A stretch of 64,000 nucleotides of DNA, taken from contig NZ_FOAP01000005.1 in NCBI RefSeq assembly GCF_900109545.1, forward strand, positions 124,001 through 188,000, read 5' to 3'. How positions within the stretch are numbered: the stretch's first letter is position 1; every line of letters begins with the position of its first letter. A program made the translations under genes and the position numbers. Below are positions 9,201 through 17,378 of the stretch, piece by piece. Source of the stretch: Stigmatella aurantiaca. GTDB lineage: Bacteria > Myxococcota > Myxococcia > Myxococcales > Myxococcaceae. Under the pieces are notes generated by a model. That model saw only the letters and a list, made by a program, of their open reading frames with translations. It did not search any database and was not told the origin of the DNA.

Positions 9201-9856
9201 GCTCCGGCCGCAAGTGGACGTTCTCCAACCTCAACACGCGCGACATGTACCGGGAGGATCTGATCACCTTCCTGGAGAAGACCAATGCCTTGGCGACCAC
9301 CCTTTTCCCGGGTGACACCATGGACCCCCTTGTCCGCTTCCAGGTGCGCATCCGCGCGGGCACCTCACCGGACACGGCCCCTTCGGAGATTGCCTCCATC
9401 ACGCTGACGATCGATGGCACCGACGAAGTCTACCGCAACGGTCCGGACAACGTGTGGAAGCCCATGCTCTGGCCGGGCCAAGCGGGCAAGCTGGGCGCGC
9501 ACATCCATGTAGAAAACGCCTCGGGCGCCACGGCGGACATCGACGAGCCTGGAGAGTGGGGACTGTTCCGGTTGCTCGAGCGGGTGAAGCGCATCGAGCC
9601 CAGCGGAGATGGGCGCTTCTTCACCGCCTTCTGGGAGATCGAGGACATGAACGGGGCGATCATCGCCATCGACTTCCGCCCCGAGCGCACCGCCAATCCC
9701 TTCTTCGGCGTGTCGGGTAACAACACCTCCCGGCTGCTGCAGGTCTTCCGCGACCCTGGTCTCTTGCCCCCGCGAGGCATTGCCCGCCGAGGCAAGGCCT
9801 GTCTGGAGGAGGCCCCCAAGGCCATCGAGGCCGTGAGCGCGAACGGAACGCCGTGA
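6203..9856 (+). CDS. tssM: T6SS inner-membrane protein TssM (IcmF)
   Basis: The 1,217-residue product has two N-terminal transmembrane helices (about 3-22 and 28-47), a cytoplasmic NTPase-like domain with an intact Walker A motif GPPGAGKS at 119-126, a third transmembrane helix near 425-448, and a long periplasmic region that ends in a beta-rich segment expected to contact TssJ. This is the standard IcmF layout; retention of Walker A is notable because some TssM proteins lack it. The start follows GGGAGAAA. The gene overlaps tssL at its 5' end and tagF at its 3' end, which fits a single polycistronic unit. Confidence 0.96.
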   Translation: MMFWAIAVTSLVGLAWGAIAMLGMPPVLTGLVALGVLLLLASVRWIVRKVRARKAAKKLEGALEAQAEEQRKTVRPDLQPELKAMQAEFTKAVEALKTSKLSRGRKDALAVLPWYLIVGPPGAGKSTALRNSGLKFPYLSAKGGGVRGVGGTRNCDWWLTNEAVLLDTAGRYLSSEEDRPEWFAFLDTLSKHRPKRPINGLIVAVSVSELMGADPQAVGELGQNIRERLDEITSRLRTLVPVYLMLTKCDLIPGFTEMYADLTRSERGQIWGFTVPMGSQAEASTDLLLGRFDELVNVLEQRTLKRLGQERRQDTREHIYQFPQRFDSLRKNLAEFVQPLFLNNVYQDTPVMRGLYFTSGTQDHKPVERRAGTSAELFGEARPPEPSAEGRSYFLWDIFTKVMFQDQEMAVRSSMEEQRYMRRQRLVAATYFTAAALLLILPFISFFQNRSIARDVRDAITLVQLDDRDDLARIKDLSPLQQQLQTLTRHKTEGTPFWLRFGLYQGDKLFPMAQSFYNSALRRVLLGKQYERIEQNLDLFSRNQDLPTWKPGSEDYAHHFDALKMYLLITWPRAPREPMLDDVHQDWLVSQMVRHWTHLKGAGGEANLQQAITRHARTYIQMLAAEPEQLAFARSTNLVRVTRRALNRIPITTLEMERIVAEVGREYPDQTLDDIAGNVPAMRASKRVRGAFTKVAWDQVVLARLENAFKDKEAWVLDKDALENEAESRRELRTRYYQQYIQEWRDFLNSISVRPPDDVDQMQALLESLTRGKPPAFGRLFRALTYNVQLERPKDENKSTARKVIEKVFPPEPSKKEDRKLIDENSAKGEYELGPRDVEREFATLIRFNLDKIPTPDEEEFQTALEYYQEQLAVVQAALVSVKEKPSESGALLEKIKSSRVSVALHVKKYENGGTLLERLLLPPFQDMGTTVFAGVAQAKSNDWCEAITTPLSQIMADRYPFVRSSMRDASLAEVSEFLRPSGGTLRKFIQQKLADEVIGSGRKWTFSNLNTRDMYREDLITFLEKTNALATTLFPGDTMDPLVRFQVRIRAGTSPDTAPSEIASITLTIDGTDEVYRNGPDNVWKPMLWPGQAGKLGAHIHVENASGATADIDEPGEWGLFRLLERVKRIEPSGDGRFFTAFWEIEDMNGAIIAIDFRPERTANPFFGVSGNNTSRLLQVFRDPGLLPPRGIARRGKACLEEAPKAIEAVSANGTP

Positions 9857-10800
9857 TGATGCCGTCCACCCCCATCGGACTGCTGGGCAAGACTCCCCTT
9901 CACGTGGAGTTCGTCCGGCACAACGCCTCCAGCCGCTTGGCGGGATACTTCCTCCGCTGGTTGGAGGAAGGCACCGGGCGGCTGCACGGAGCCCGGAGCA
10001 CTTTGCCCACCTCGTGTGCGAACTTCGTCTTCACGGCGCCCGGCGAGGGCTCGGTGCTGGTCGGAGTTCTCACCCCCAGCACGGACAGCCTGGGCCGTGC
10101 TTTTCCCCTCACGGTTTTCCAGGAGCTGCCTGCCTCGACGGTGGCCGGGCGTTATGCCCTGCTGCCAGAGAGTTGCCAGCCGTTCCTGCGGGCCAGTGAA
10201 GCCTTGCTGGGGGAGTCCCCCCTGCTGGATGTGCCATCCTTGAAGGAGCGCGTGGCCCAGCTGCCCTCCCTGCGGCCCGGCGATGTCCGTGTGGCCGAGC
10301 GTCTGCGCGCAGCGCTGCTCTCAGAGCAGCGCTGCGCGGAGTTGCTCCAGCACGTCAACGAGGAGCAGCCTCCCGAGGGCCGTTATTACGCCCTGCATAC
10401 CTTCCTCACCGCGTGCGAAGGCGAGCGCCACCGGGAGCAAGACCTGGCGAGCGTGATGCTGGACTGCCCCTTTCCCTCGCACCTGGGACCCACGGCCTGG
10501 CTCGAGCTCGCCACACGGTTGCTGGCCTGGCCCTCCCTGCCGCCCACCTTCTTCTGGTCCGAGGGCACACAGCCCCGGCTCCTGCTCTGCCTGGGCGCGG
10601 CGCCCCCGACGATTCTGCTCCACTTGGCCCAGCCCGCGCGCTCGGGCCCCCAGCTGTGGCCGCTGCGCACCGACCGGCCTGCCGCCATGGCCCATGCGAA
10701 GCAGGCGCTCTCGCCCTCTCAGCGGCAAATCATCGACTCCTCCACGAGCACCGTCGAACAACTCCTGCAGGCGCTCACGAGGAAGGAGCGTCCCTCATGA
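9853..10800 (+). CDS. tagF: T6SS-associated protein TagF (ImpM family)
   Basis: The product is 315 residues from GTG 9853 (overlapping the tssM stop as GTGA); ATG codons at 9856 and 9859 are alternatives. The N-terminal part (IGLLGKTPLHVEFVRHN..., then GYFLRWLEEG) matches the TagF domain, whose opening is usually GxxGKLPxxGDFVxR. Known TagF proteins repress T6SS assembly post-translationally, often by binding Fha; no Fha gene is seen in this window. The C-terminal half (about 170-315) is less conserved and may be a separate small domain. The gene overlaps tssA by ATGA. Confidence 0.85.
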   Translation: MMMPSTPIGLLGKTPLHVEFVRHNASSRLAGYFLRWLEEGTGRLHGARSTLPTSCANFVFTAPGEGSVLVGVLTPSTDSLGRAFPLTVFQELPASTVAGRYALLPESCQPFLRASEALLGESPLLDVPSLKERVAQLPSLRPGDVRVAERLRAALLSEQRCAELLQHVNEEQPPEGRYYALHTFLTACEGERHREQDLASVMLDCPFPSHLGPTAWLELATRLLAWPSLPPTFFWSEGTQPRLLLCLGAAPPTILLHLAQPARSGPQLWPLRTDRPAAMAHAKQALSPSQRQIIDSSTSTVEQLLQALTRKERPS

Positions 10801-12458
10801 CGGCCTCCTCCACCGGCCCCTTTCTCGATCGCGCCCTCGCGTGGCTGGAGCCCATCTCCACCGAAGCGCCCTGTGGCGCTCCGTCCAAACACCACCCCAC
10901 CTACGAGGCCGTCTCCGCGGAGATCGCCAAGCTCGAGTCCCCCACGGGCGATACCGTGCGATGGGAAGAGGTCGTCCGCGGCGCAGGAGAGCTGCTGCGG
11001 GACACCTCCAAGGACCTGTGGCTGGCCTCCTATTTCGCTTACGGGCTGTACGCGACCGAGGGGATTCCCGGCGCCATCACGGGCACCACCCTGCTGACGG
11101 AACTCACCGAGCGCTATTGGCAAGGCCTTTTCCCGGAAGCCTCACGCCTGCGCAGCCGCAGCCTTGCCCTCACCTGGTTCGTGGAGCGCATGGGCTGGGT
11201 GCTTCCCAACGTGCAACCCCACGGTACTTCGCCCGAGCAGATCGAGGCCCTGGCCGCCGCGGTGTCCAAACTCGCGGAGGTGACTCGCGCACGCCTCGCC
11301 GCCCAGGCTCCAGCGCTCGGCCCCCTCCTCACGGGCATCGAGCGGCTGCGCGCGAACTTTCCCAACGAGGCACCGCGCCCCGCAGCAGCGCCCCAGTCCC
11401 CCCCTCCCGTCCTGGCGCCTCCTCTGCCGCCTCCCGCCTCCAGCCCAGCCGTGGAAACACCGGCCACCCCAAGTGCCCCCCTCTCAGCACCGCCTCCCGC
11501 GCCCCCTCCCGTCCTGGCCTCGCAGCTACCCATGCTTCCCAGCGGCGAGCCCACCAGCGTGGGCGCCGTCACGGACTTCCTGCGAAACATGGGCGCTTCG
11601 CTGACCAGCACCGCCGTGCTGCTGCGCCAAGCCAACCCCGCGGACCCACTCGCCTACCGCATCCTCCGCACAGGTCTGTGGTTGCATATCTCCCAGCTTC
11701 CCCCTGCCCAATCCCATGGCAGGACAGCCCTGCCGCCGCTTCCCGCGGCGCTGCGCTCAAAGCTGGAAATCCTGACAGCCAATGCCCGCTGGCTGGAATT
11801 GCTGGATGAAGCCGAATCCGCCACGGTTCAGCACCGCTTTGCATTGGAACTCCAACGCTTCAGCGTCCATGCCCTGACGTCCCTGGGTCCCACCCATGCG
11901 CCCGCACGAGAGGCGTTGCTGCTGGAATTGAGCAGCCTGCTCAAACGCTTGCCGGGGGTGGTGGATCTCGTGGCATCTGATGGCACGCCCCTTGCGGACG
12001 CAGCCACCCAGGAATGGCTGCACCGCGAGGTGCTCGCGAAACCCACCCCCGCGCCAAAGCCACGCAAGGTCCCCCCTCTGCCACGGGAAGCCAAGGTCCC
12101 TCCGCAGGAGGCGCTTCCAGCGCAAGACTCCGAAACGCTCGAAGAGCTACAAAGCCATGCAAATACTGCCTCGACAGGGCGCGCGCGATTCGTCACGCGG
12201 CTCCGGCTCGCGCGGCTGTGCGCCCAGGAAGGACACACCTCCGCGGCCCGCGCCCTTTACGAGGCGCTCGATGCCGAATGTACGGCCTCCGCGCTCGATG
12301 CATGGGAGCCCGCCCTCGCCGCCGCATGTCTGGAGGGATTCCTCGCCTGCACCACCGCCGGAAAAGATTTACCAAACGAACTGGTAGGAGACTTTTGGAT
12401 CCGCTATCGTCGTCTTGCACAGCTCGATACCGCTGCCGCCTTGCGCGTTCATCCCTGA
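10797..12458 (+). CDS. tssA: T6SS protein TssA (ImpA N-terminal and VasJ-like domains)
   Basis: The start at ATG 10797 overlaps the tagF stop and gives 553 residues. Open frame further upstream is only an alternate frame of tagF. Residues about 10-135 form the ImpA N-terminal domain (WLEPISTEAPCG, then an EEV...DLWLASYF helix region). A long proline/alanine-rich linker covers about 195-245. The C-terminal part from about 255 resembles the VasJ/EvfE-type TssA extension, with GAVTDFLRNMGASL and a run of alpha-helices. TssA proteins organise baseplate priming and sheath polymerisation. A 79-base gap separates it from tssB. Confidence 0.9.
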   Translation: MTASSTGPFLDRALAWLEPISTEAPCGAPSKHHPTYEAVSAEIAKLESPTGDTVRWEEVVRGAGELLRDTSKDLWLASYFAYGLYATEGIPGAITGTTLLTELTERYWQGLFPEASRLRSRSLALTWFVERMGWVLPNVQPHGTSPEQIEALAAAVSKLAEVTRARLAAQAPALGPLLTGIERLRANFPNEAPRPAAAPQSPPPVLAPPLPPPASSPAVETPATPSAPLSAPPPAPPPVLASQLPMLPSGEPTSVGAVTDFLRNMGASLTSTAVLLRQANPADPLAYRILRTGLWLHISQLPPAQSHGRTALPPLPAALRSKLEILTANARWLELLDEAESATVQHRFALELQRFSVHALTSLGPTHAPAREALLLELSSLLKRLPGVVDLVASDGTPLADAATQEWLHREVLAKPTPAPKPRKVPPLPREAKVPPQEALPAQDSETLEELQSHANTASTGRARFVTRLRLARLCAQEGHTSAARALYEALDAECTASALDAWEPALAAACLEGFLACTTAGKDLPNELVGDFWIRYRRLAQLDTAAALRVHP

Positions 12459-12537
12459 GACCGCGGCAGCCATCCCTGACAAGCTCCACCTGGCGACGAG
12501 TCCACGCAGCCCCCATCACGCAAGGAGATAGCCTCAG

Positions 12538-13047
12538 ATGAGCAAAGAGAGTTCCGTCGCCCCCACCGAGCGCGTCAACATCGTCTACAAGCCCGCCACG
12601 GGGAACATGCAGGAGCAGGTCGAGCTCCCCCTGAAGATGCTGATGATGGGGGACTTCACGAACCGGCAGGATGACCGCCCGGTCGAAGAGCGTGTGCCCA
12701 TCAACGTCGACAAGATGAACTTCAACGAGGTCATGGCGCAGCAGGAGCTCAAGGTCAACGTGTCCATCACGGACAAGCTGTCCAACGAGGCCGGCGCCAC
12801 GCTGTCCATGGACCTTCAGTTCAAGACCCTGTCTGACTTCGCGCCCGAAAGCATTGTCAATCAGGTGCCTGAATTGCGGAAGCTTCTGGAGTTGCGCAGC
12901 GCGCTGACCGCGCTCAAGGGCCCCCTGGGCAATGTCCCGGCCTTCCGCAAGAAGCTCCAGGCGATGCTCGCCGACGAAGAGGGCCGCAAGCGCCTCATCG
13001 ACGAGCTCGGCCTGAAGATGGATGGCAAAGGCGATCAGTCCAAGTAG
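12538..13047 (+). CDS. tssB: T6SS sheath small subunit TssB (VipA)
   Basis: The 169-residue product matches the TssB family in length and motifs: an N-terminal ERVNIVYKPATG strand, the PLKMLMMGDFT segment, and the central LSMDLQFKTLSDFAPESI motif. With TssC it forms the contractile sheath. An AAGGAG site lies ten bases before the ATG. The 79-base leader after tssA may allow separate regulation of sheath genes. TssC follows after 21 bases. Confidence 0.97.
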   Translation: MSKESSVAPTERVNIVYKPATGNMQEQVELPLKMLMMGDFTNRQDDRPVEERVPINVDKMNFNEVMAQQELKVNVSITDKLSNEAGATLSMDLQFKTLSDFAPESIVNQVPELRKLLELRSALTALKGPLGNVPAFRKKLQAMLADEEGRKRLIDELGLKMDGKGDQSK

Positions 13048-13068
13048 TCCCTTTCGAGAGCGTGAACC

Positions 13069-14556
13069 ATGAGCACTGAGACCATTTCCCAGAACCCCGC
13101 GTCTCCCGCGGCCGTCCTCCAGTCGCCCTCCCTGCTCGACGAGATCCTCTCCGAGGCGAAGATCAAGCCCAAGGATGAGGGCTACAACATTGCCCGCAAG
13201 GGCGTGGAAGCCTTCATCTCCGAGATGCTGGCCCCCCACCGCTCCGAGGAGCGCGTGGACAAGGCCCTGGTCGATGCCATGATCGCGGAGGTCGACCGGC
13301 GCCTGACCGCCCAGGTCAACGAAGTCATGCACCACCCGGAGGTCCAGAAGCTGGAGTCCTCGTGGCGCTCGCTGAAGTTCCTGGTCGACCGGGTCGACTT
13401 CCGCGAGAACATCCGCGTGGAGATGCTCAACGTCTCCAAGGAGGACCTGCTCAAGGACTTCGAGGACTCGCCCGAGGTGGTGAAGTCCGGCCTGTACCAG
13501 CTCGCCTATTCCCACGAGTATGGCGTGTTCGGTGGCAAGCCCTACGGACTGATGCTGGGTAATTACGACTTCGGTCCGGGGCCGCAGGACATCGACTTGC
13601 TGCGCAAGTGTGCGTCCGTGGCGGCCATGGCCCACGCGCCCTTCATCGCCAATGCCAGTCCGGAAATGTTCGGCGAGCAGAACTTCCTCAACCTGCCCAA
13701 CCTCAAGGACCTCAAGTCCTTGCTGGAAGGGCCCCAGTACGCGCGGTGGCATTCGTTCCGCGAGAGCGAGGACGCGCGCTACGTCGGCCTGTGCATGCCC
13801 CGGTTCCTGCTGCGCATGCCTTACGGCGAGAAGACGATTCCCGTGAAGGCCTTCAACTTCACCGAGGACGTCGTCGGCCACCATGACCGGTACTTGTGGG
13901 GCCACGCCTCCACGGCGTTCGCCACCCGCGTGGCGGACTCGTTCGCCAAGTACCGCTGGAGCCCGAACATCATCGGCCCCCAGTCGGGCGGCGCGGTGGA
14001 GATGCTGCCGCTGCACCAGTACGAGGCCATGGGAGAGATCCAGACCAAGGTGCCCACCGAGGTGATGCTCACCGAGCGTCGCGAGTACGAGCTGAGCGAG
14101 GAGGGCTTCATCGGTCTGGTGTTCCGCAAGGACGCGGACAACGCCGCCTTCTTCTCGGCCAACTCGGCGCAGAAGCCCAAGTTCTTCGGCAGCACCCCGG
14201 AGGGCAAGGCGGCGGAGACCAACTACCGGCTCGGCACGCAGCTGCCCTACATGTTCATCATGACGCGGATGGCGCACTACGTGAAAGTGCTCCAACGCGA
14301 GCAGATCGGCAGCTGGAAGGAGCGCTCCGACCTGGAGCGCGAGCTGAACCAGTGGATGAGCCAGTACATCGCCGACATGGATGACCCGGCCCCCGCCGTC
14401 CGTTCCCGCCGCCCGCTGCGCGCCGCCCGCGTGACCGTGGAAGACGTGGACGGCCAGCCGGGCTGGTACCGCTGCAATCTCCAGGTGCGCCCACACTTCA
14501 AGTACATGGGGGCGGCCTTCACGCTGTCCTTGGTGGGCAAGCTGGACAAGGAGTGA
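13069..14556 (+). CDS. tssC: T6SS sheath large subunit TssC (VipB)
   Basis: The 495-residue product has the typical TssC length and signatures: a WRSLKFLVDRVDF helix near residue 100, the DFGPGPQDIDLL segment, and the C-terminal TssB/TssC interlocking strands with GWYRCNLQVRPHFKYMG. It pairs with TssB to build the sheath that contracts to propel the Hcp tube. A strong hairpin follows 50 bases after the stop and separates it from hcp. Confidence 0.97.
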   Translation: MSTETISQNPASPAAVLQSPSLLDEILSEAKIKPKDEGYNIARKGVEAFISEMLAPHRSEERVDKALVDAMIAEVDRRLTAQVNEVMHHPEVQKLESSWRSLKFLVDRVDFRENIRVEMLNVSKEDLLKDFEDSPEVVKSGLYQLAYSHEYGVFGGKPYGLMLGNYDFGPGPQDIDLLRKCASVAAMAHAPFIANASPEMFGEQNFLNLPNLKDLKSLLEGPQYARWHSFRESEDARYVGLCMPRFLLRMPYGEKTIPVKAFNFTEDVVGHHDRYLWGHASTAFATRVADSFAKYRWSPNIIGPQSGGAVEMLPLHQYEAMGEIQTKVPTEVMLTERREYELSEEGFIGLVFRKDADNAAFFSANSAQKPKFFGSTPEGKAAETNYRLGTQLPYMFIMTRMAHYVKVLQREQIGSWKERSDLERELNQWMSQYIADMDDPAPAVRSRRPLRAARVTVEDVDGQPGWYRCNLQVRPHFKYMGAAFTLSLVGKLDKE

Positions 14557-14605
14557 GCCCGTCCCACCCGGGAATGTAGTTCCGTAGACCGCGGGCTCCG
14601 TCACC

Positions 14606-14630
14606 GCCGGGCCTCCCCAGGCCCGGCTTT
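14606..14630 (+). terminator. perfect 9-bp hairpin with T-tail between tssC and hcp
   Basis: GCCGGGCCT (14606-14614), a CCCC loop and AGGCCCGGC (14619-14627) are followed by TTT. The short T-tract suggests partial termination or an mRNA-stabilising element at the 3' end of the tssBC message or the 5' side of hcp, not a full stop for the operon. Confidence 0.6.
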
Positions 14631-14665
14631 CCGCGCCAGACATGGCGCAAACGACGAGGTGAACC

Positions 14666-15157
14666 ATGGCTGAATCAGTACATCTGTACCTGAAGGCAAA
14701 CGGCACGGACATCAAGGGTGAGAGCACGCAGACGAGCCTGGGCCGTCAGGAATCCATTGAGTGCATCGCCTTCACGCATGAGGTCATCACCGCGCGCGAG
14801 TCCGGCTCGGGCCTGGCGACGGGCCGCCGTCAGTATCCGCCCATCACCATCACCAAGCGCATCGACAAGTCCTCGCCGCTGATGATGAAGGCGCTGTGCG
14901 AGAACCAGGTCATCGACGCCACCTTCAAGTTCTTCCGTCCTAATCCGACCGGTGATGGCACGACCGAGCAGTTCTACACCATCGCCATCAAGAAGGGCCG
15001 CATCAACAGCATCAAGCAGCACGTGCCGGACAGCTTCGTGCCGACCAGCACCAACCTGCCACCGATGGAGGATGTCACCTTCGTGTTCCACACCATCGAT
15101 TGGACCATCACCAACGGTGGCGTGACGCACACCGACACCTGGGACACGCAGCGTTAG
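14666..15157 (+). CDS. hcp: T6SS inner tube protein Hcp (TssD)
   Basis: The 163-residue product matches Hcp, the hexameric ring protein that stacks into the inner tube and is secreted. Motifs include MAESVHLYLKANGTDIKGES at the N-terminus, ATGRRQYPPITITKRIDKSSP, and the C-terminal FHTIDWTITNGGVTHTDTW strand. A GAGGTG ribosome site precedes the ATG. The gene is flanked on both sides by strong hairpins, unlike the tightly packed rest of the locus, consistent with expression at a level different from its neighbours. Confidence 0.97.
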   Translation: MAESVHLYLKANGTDIKGESTQTSLGRQESIECIAFTHEVITARESGSGLATGRRQYPPITITKRIDKSSPLMMKALCENQVIDATFKFFRPNPTGDGTTEQFYTIAIKKGRINSIKQHVPDSFVPTSTNLPPMEDVTFVFHTIDWTITNGGVTHTDTWDTQR

Positions 15158-15164
15158 TCCCCTG

Positions 15165-15207
15165 TGCTTCCGGAGCGCCAGGGACGTTCCTGAGTGCTCC
15201 GGAAGCA
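15165..15207 (+). promoter_or_regulatory. 12-bp perfect inverted repeat between hcp and tssE
   Basis: TGCTTCCGGAGC (15165-15176) and GCTCCGGAAGCA (15196-15207) can form a perfect 12-bp stem around a 19-base loop. It begins seven bases after the hcp stop and ends 13 bases before the tssE ATG. There is no T-tract. It could protect the hcp message from 3' exonucleases and limit ribosome access to tssE. Confidence 0.6.
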
Positions 15208-15220
15208 GAGCCCGCGCGCC

Positions 15221-15619
15221 ATGGCCGAACGAGGACTGCTGACACGCTTGGCCTCCAGCAATCAGGGTGCGCTTGCGCCCCGGGGAAACCCGGTGGGGGG
15301 TATAGCGGAACACCTCCGGGTCCTGCTCAACACCCGAAAGGGCGAGGCGCCCTCCGCACCGAACTTCGGGATCATGGATTTCAACGACATCATCCACCTC
15401 TTCCCGGCGGCCATTCCCAGGATGCAGCAGTCCATCCGCGCGGCCATTCAGGAATTCGAGCCCCGGCTGAAGAACGTCGTGGTCCTCCAGGTGCCGGACG
15501 AGAACCAGCCCACCGCGCTGCGCTTCGACATCGTCGCACAGCTCAACCTCAAGGACGCGCGCGGCACCGTCCACTTCCACACCGAGTTTCATCCCGGCGG
15601 CCGCGTGGACCTCTGGTGA
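15221..15619 (+). CDS. tssE: T6SS baseplate protein TssE (gp25-like)
   Basis: The start at ATG 15221 gives 132 residues; an in-frame GTG at 15194 would add nine residues but lies in the hairpin loop. The product begins MAERGLLTRL, the usual TssE opening, and carries a LRVLLNTRKGEAPS segment and a YG-like GIMDFNDI motif, both diagnostic of the gp25/TssE lysozyme-like baseplate fold. TssE links baseplate to sheath. The gene ends ten bases before tssF. Confidence 0.92.
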   Translation: MAERGLLTRLASSNQGALAPRGNPVGGIAEHLRVLLNTRKGEAPSAPNFGIMDFNDIIHLFPAAIPRMQQSIRAAIQEFEPRLKNVVVLQVPDENQPTALRFDIVAQLNLKDARGTVHFHTEFHPGGRVDLW

Positions 15620-15629
15620 AAGGGCGAGG

Positions 15630-17378
15630 ATGTTCAGCAAGTATTACCTGAGCGAACTCAGTTACCTCCGGGAGATGGGCCGCGCCTTTGGCCTGGCCAA
15701 CCCGAGCGTTGCCGGCCTGCTGGTGGAGCGCGGTGCGGATCCAGACGTGGAGCGGCTGCTGGAGGGCTTTGCATTCCTCACCGCACGCATCCGGGAGCGG
15801 GTGGATGACGATGTCCCCGAGATGGTGCAGGGCCTGACGGAGCTGCTGCTGCCGCACTACCTGCGCCCGGTGCCCGCCTGCTCCATCATGGAGTTCACCC
15901 CTCAAGTCCGCGCCCTGCGGGGCCGTTCCCGCATCGCCGCTGGCGCCGAGGTGGCCTCGCAGCCGATCGATGGCACCAGCTGCGTCTTCCGGACCACGAG
16001 CGACGTGGACCTGCTGCCCCTCACCGTGCAAGACGCGGTGCTGGATCGCTCCTCCGTCTCTTCGCCAGTGCTGCGCCTCTTCTTCCAGACAACGGAGCAG
16101 GGCCTCGAGGAACTGCAGCGGCCCCAAGGGCTGCGCCTCTTCATCCATGGGGAGTTGTCCGCCAGTACCCTCATCCTGCTGTGGTTGCTTCGCTACTGTC
16201 GGCAGGTGCGGGTGCGCGGGGCCTCGGGTGGAGAGGGCGTCGTGCTCCAGCCCACGTGCATCCGCCCCGTGGGGCTCGACCGCGACTTTCCGCTGCTGCC
16301 CTGGCCCCGGGCCTTCAACGGCTACCGGCTGCTCCAGGAGTACTTCACGCTTCCGGAGAAGTTCCTCTTCTTCAAGATCCAGGGCCTGGAGGCGGCCGCA
16401 TCGGTCCTGGAGGAGCGCTTCGAGATCGCCTTCCACCTGGAGCGCCCACCGCCCCTGGATGCCCGCATCACCCGGGAGATGTTCCGCCTTCATTGCACCC
16501 CTGCCATCAACCTCTTCCAGACGCCCGCGGATCCGCTCGTACACCATGCCCTGGGCAGCGAGCATCTGGTGCGGGCCTCGGAGCTGTCTCCTTCGCATGC
16601 CGAGGTGTACTCCGTGGACTCGGTCACAGGGTTGGCCGCGGGGCGCAGCGAGCGGCGCACCTACCAGCCCTTCCACGAGTTCGAGCACACGGTAGGCGAA
16701 GAAGCCGAGCCGACCTTCTATCGCCTGCGGCGCATCCAATCTCCCGTCGATGACGGCATCGACACCTACCTCACCCTGGAGACGCCGCGGGATGTCGCGC
16801 CCGTCCTGGGGGCAGAGGAGGTGCTGTCCATCGATCTCACCTGCACGAACCGGTCACTGCCCGCCCGCTTGCAGGTGGGGGACATCTGCCTGCCCACGTC
16901 GGCCTCGCCCACCAACGCGAAATTCAAGAACATCTCTCCGGTCAGCCGGCCCGCCCGCGCCCCCCTGGGTACGGAACTCCACTGGCGGCTGCTCTCGCAC
17001 CTGGCGATCAACCAGCACGCCATCGCGGATGCCTCCGCGCTCCGGCGCTTGCTGGACCTGTACAACTTCCAAGCCTTGGCGGACAACCTCGCCGCCCGCG
17101 CCAGCCGCCTGCGCATCAACGCCGTCCGCACCGTGGAGACCCGGCCCCTCACCCGCTTCCTTGAGGGCACGCCCGTGCGCGGCAATCACTCCCTAGTCGA
17201 GCTCGACGAGACGAACTTCATGGGCGTGGGAGACGCCTTCCTCTTCGGCTGTATCCTGGATGAGTTGCTGGCCGCCCACGTCACCCTCAATTCCTTCAAC
17301 GAGCTGGCCATCCGGCTCCAGCCCTCGCAGAGCGAGTTCGCATGGCTTCCGAGGAACGGCTCCCTGACGCTTTTGTAG
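15630..17378 (+). CDS. tssF: T6SS baseplate protein TssF (VasA/ImpG)
   Basis: The 582-residue product matches TssF in length and in motifs: YYLSELSYLREMGRAF at the N-terminus, then a DPDVERLLEGFAFLTARIRERVDDD segment near residue 45, a DLTCTNRSLP segment near residue 400, and a C-terminal FEGTPVRG-like FLEGTPVRG. TssF and TssG form the baseplate wedge. The start is preceded by AAGGGCGAGG. The 3' end overlaps tssG by 37 bases. Confidence 0.96.
   Translation: MFSKYYLSELSYLREMGRAFGLANPSVAGLLVERGADPDVERLLEGFAFLTARIRERVDDDVPEMVQGLTELLLPHYLRPVPACSIMEFTPQVRALRGRSRIAAGAEVASQPIDGTSCVFRTTSDVDLLPLTVQDAVLDRSSVSSPVLRLFFQTTEQGLEELQRPQGLRLFIHGELSASTLILLWLLRYCRQVRVRGASGGEGVVLQPTCIRPVGLDRDFPLLPWPRAFNGYRLLQEYFTLPEKFLFFKIQGLEAAASVLEERFEIAFHLERPPPLDARITREMFRLHCTPAINLFQTPADPLVHHALGSEHLVRASELSPSHAEVYSVDSVTGLAAGRSERRTYQPFHEFEHTVGEEAEPTFYRLRRIQSPVDDGIDTYLTLETPRDVAPVLGAEEVLSIDLTCTNRSLPARLQVGDICLPTSASPTNAKFKNISPVSRPARAPLGTELHWRLLSHLAINQHAIADASALRRLLDLYNFQALADNLAARASRLRINAVRTVETRPLTRFLEGTPVRGNHSLVELDETNFMGVGDAFLFGCILDELLAAHVTLNSFNELAIRLQPSQSEFAWLPRNGSLTLL

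Noticed and set aside
12193-14727. Long minus-strand open frame opposite tssA, tssB and tssC
   Set aside because: The plus strand has unambiguous T6SS genes with ribosome sites; the antisense frame shows no family.
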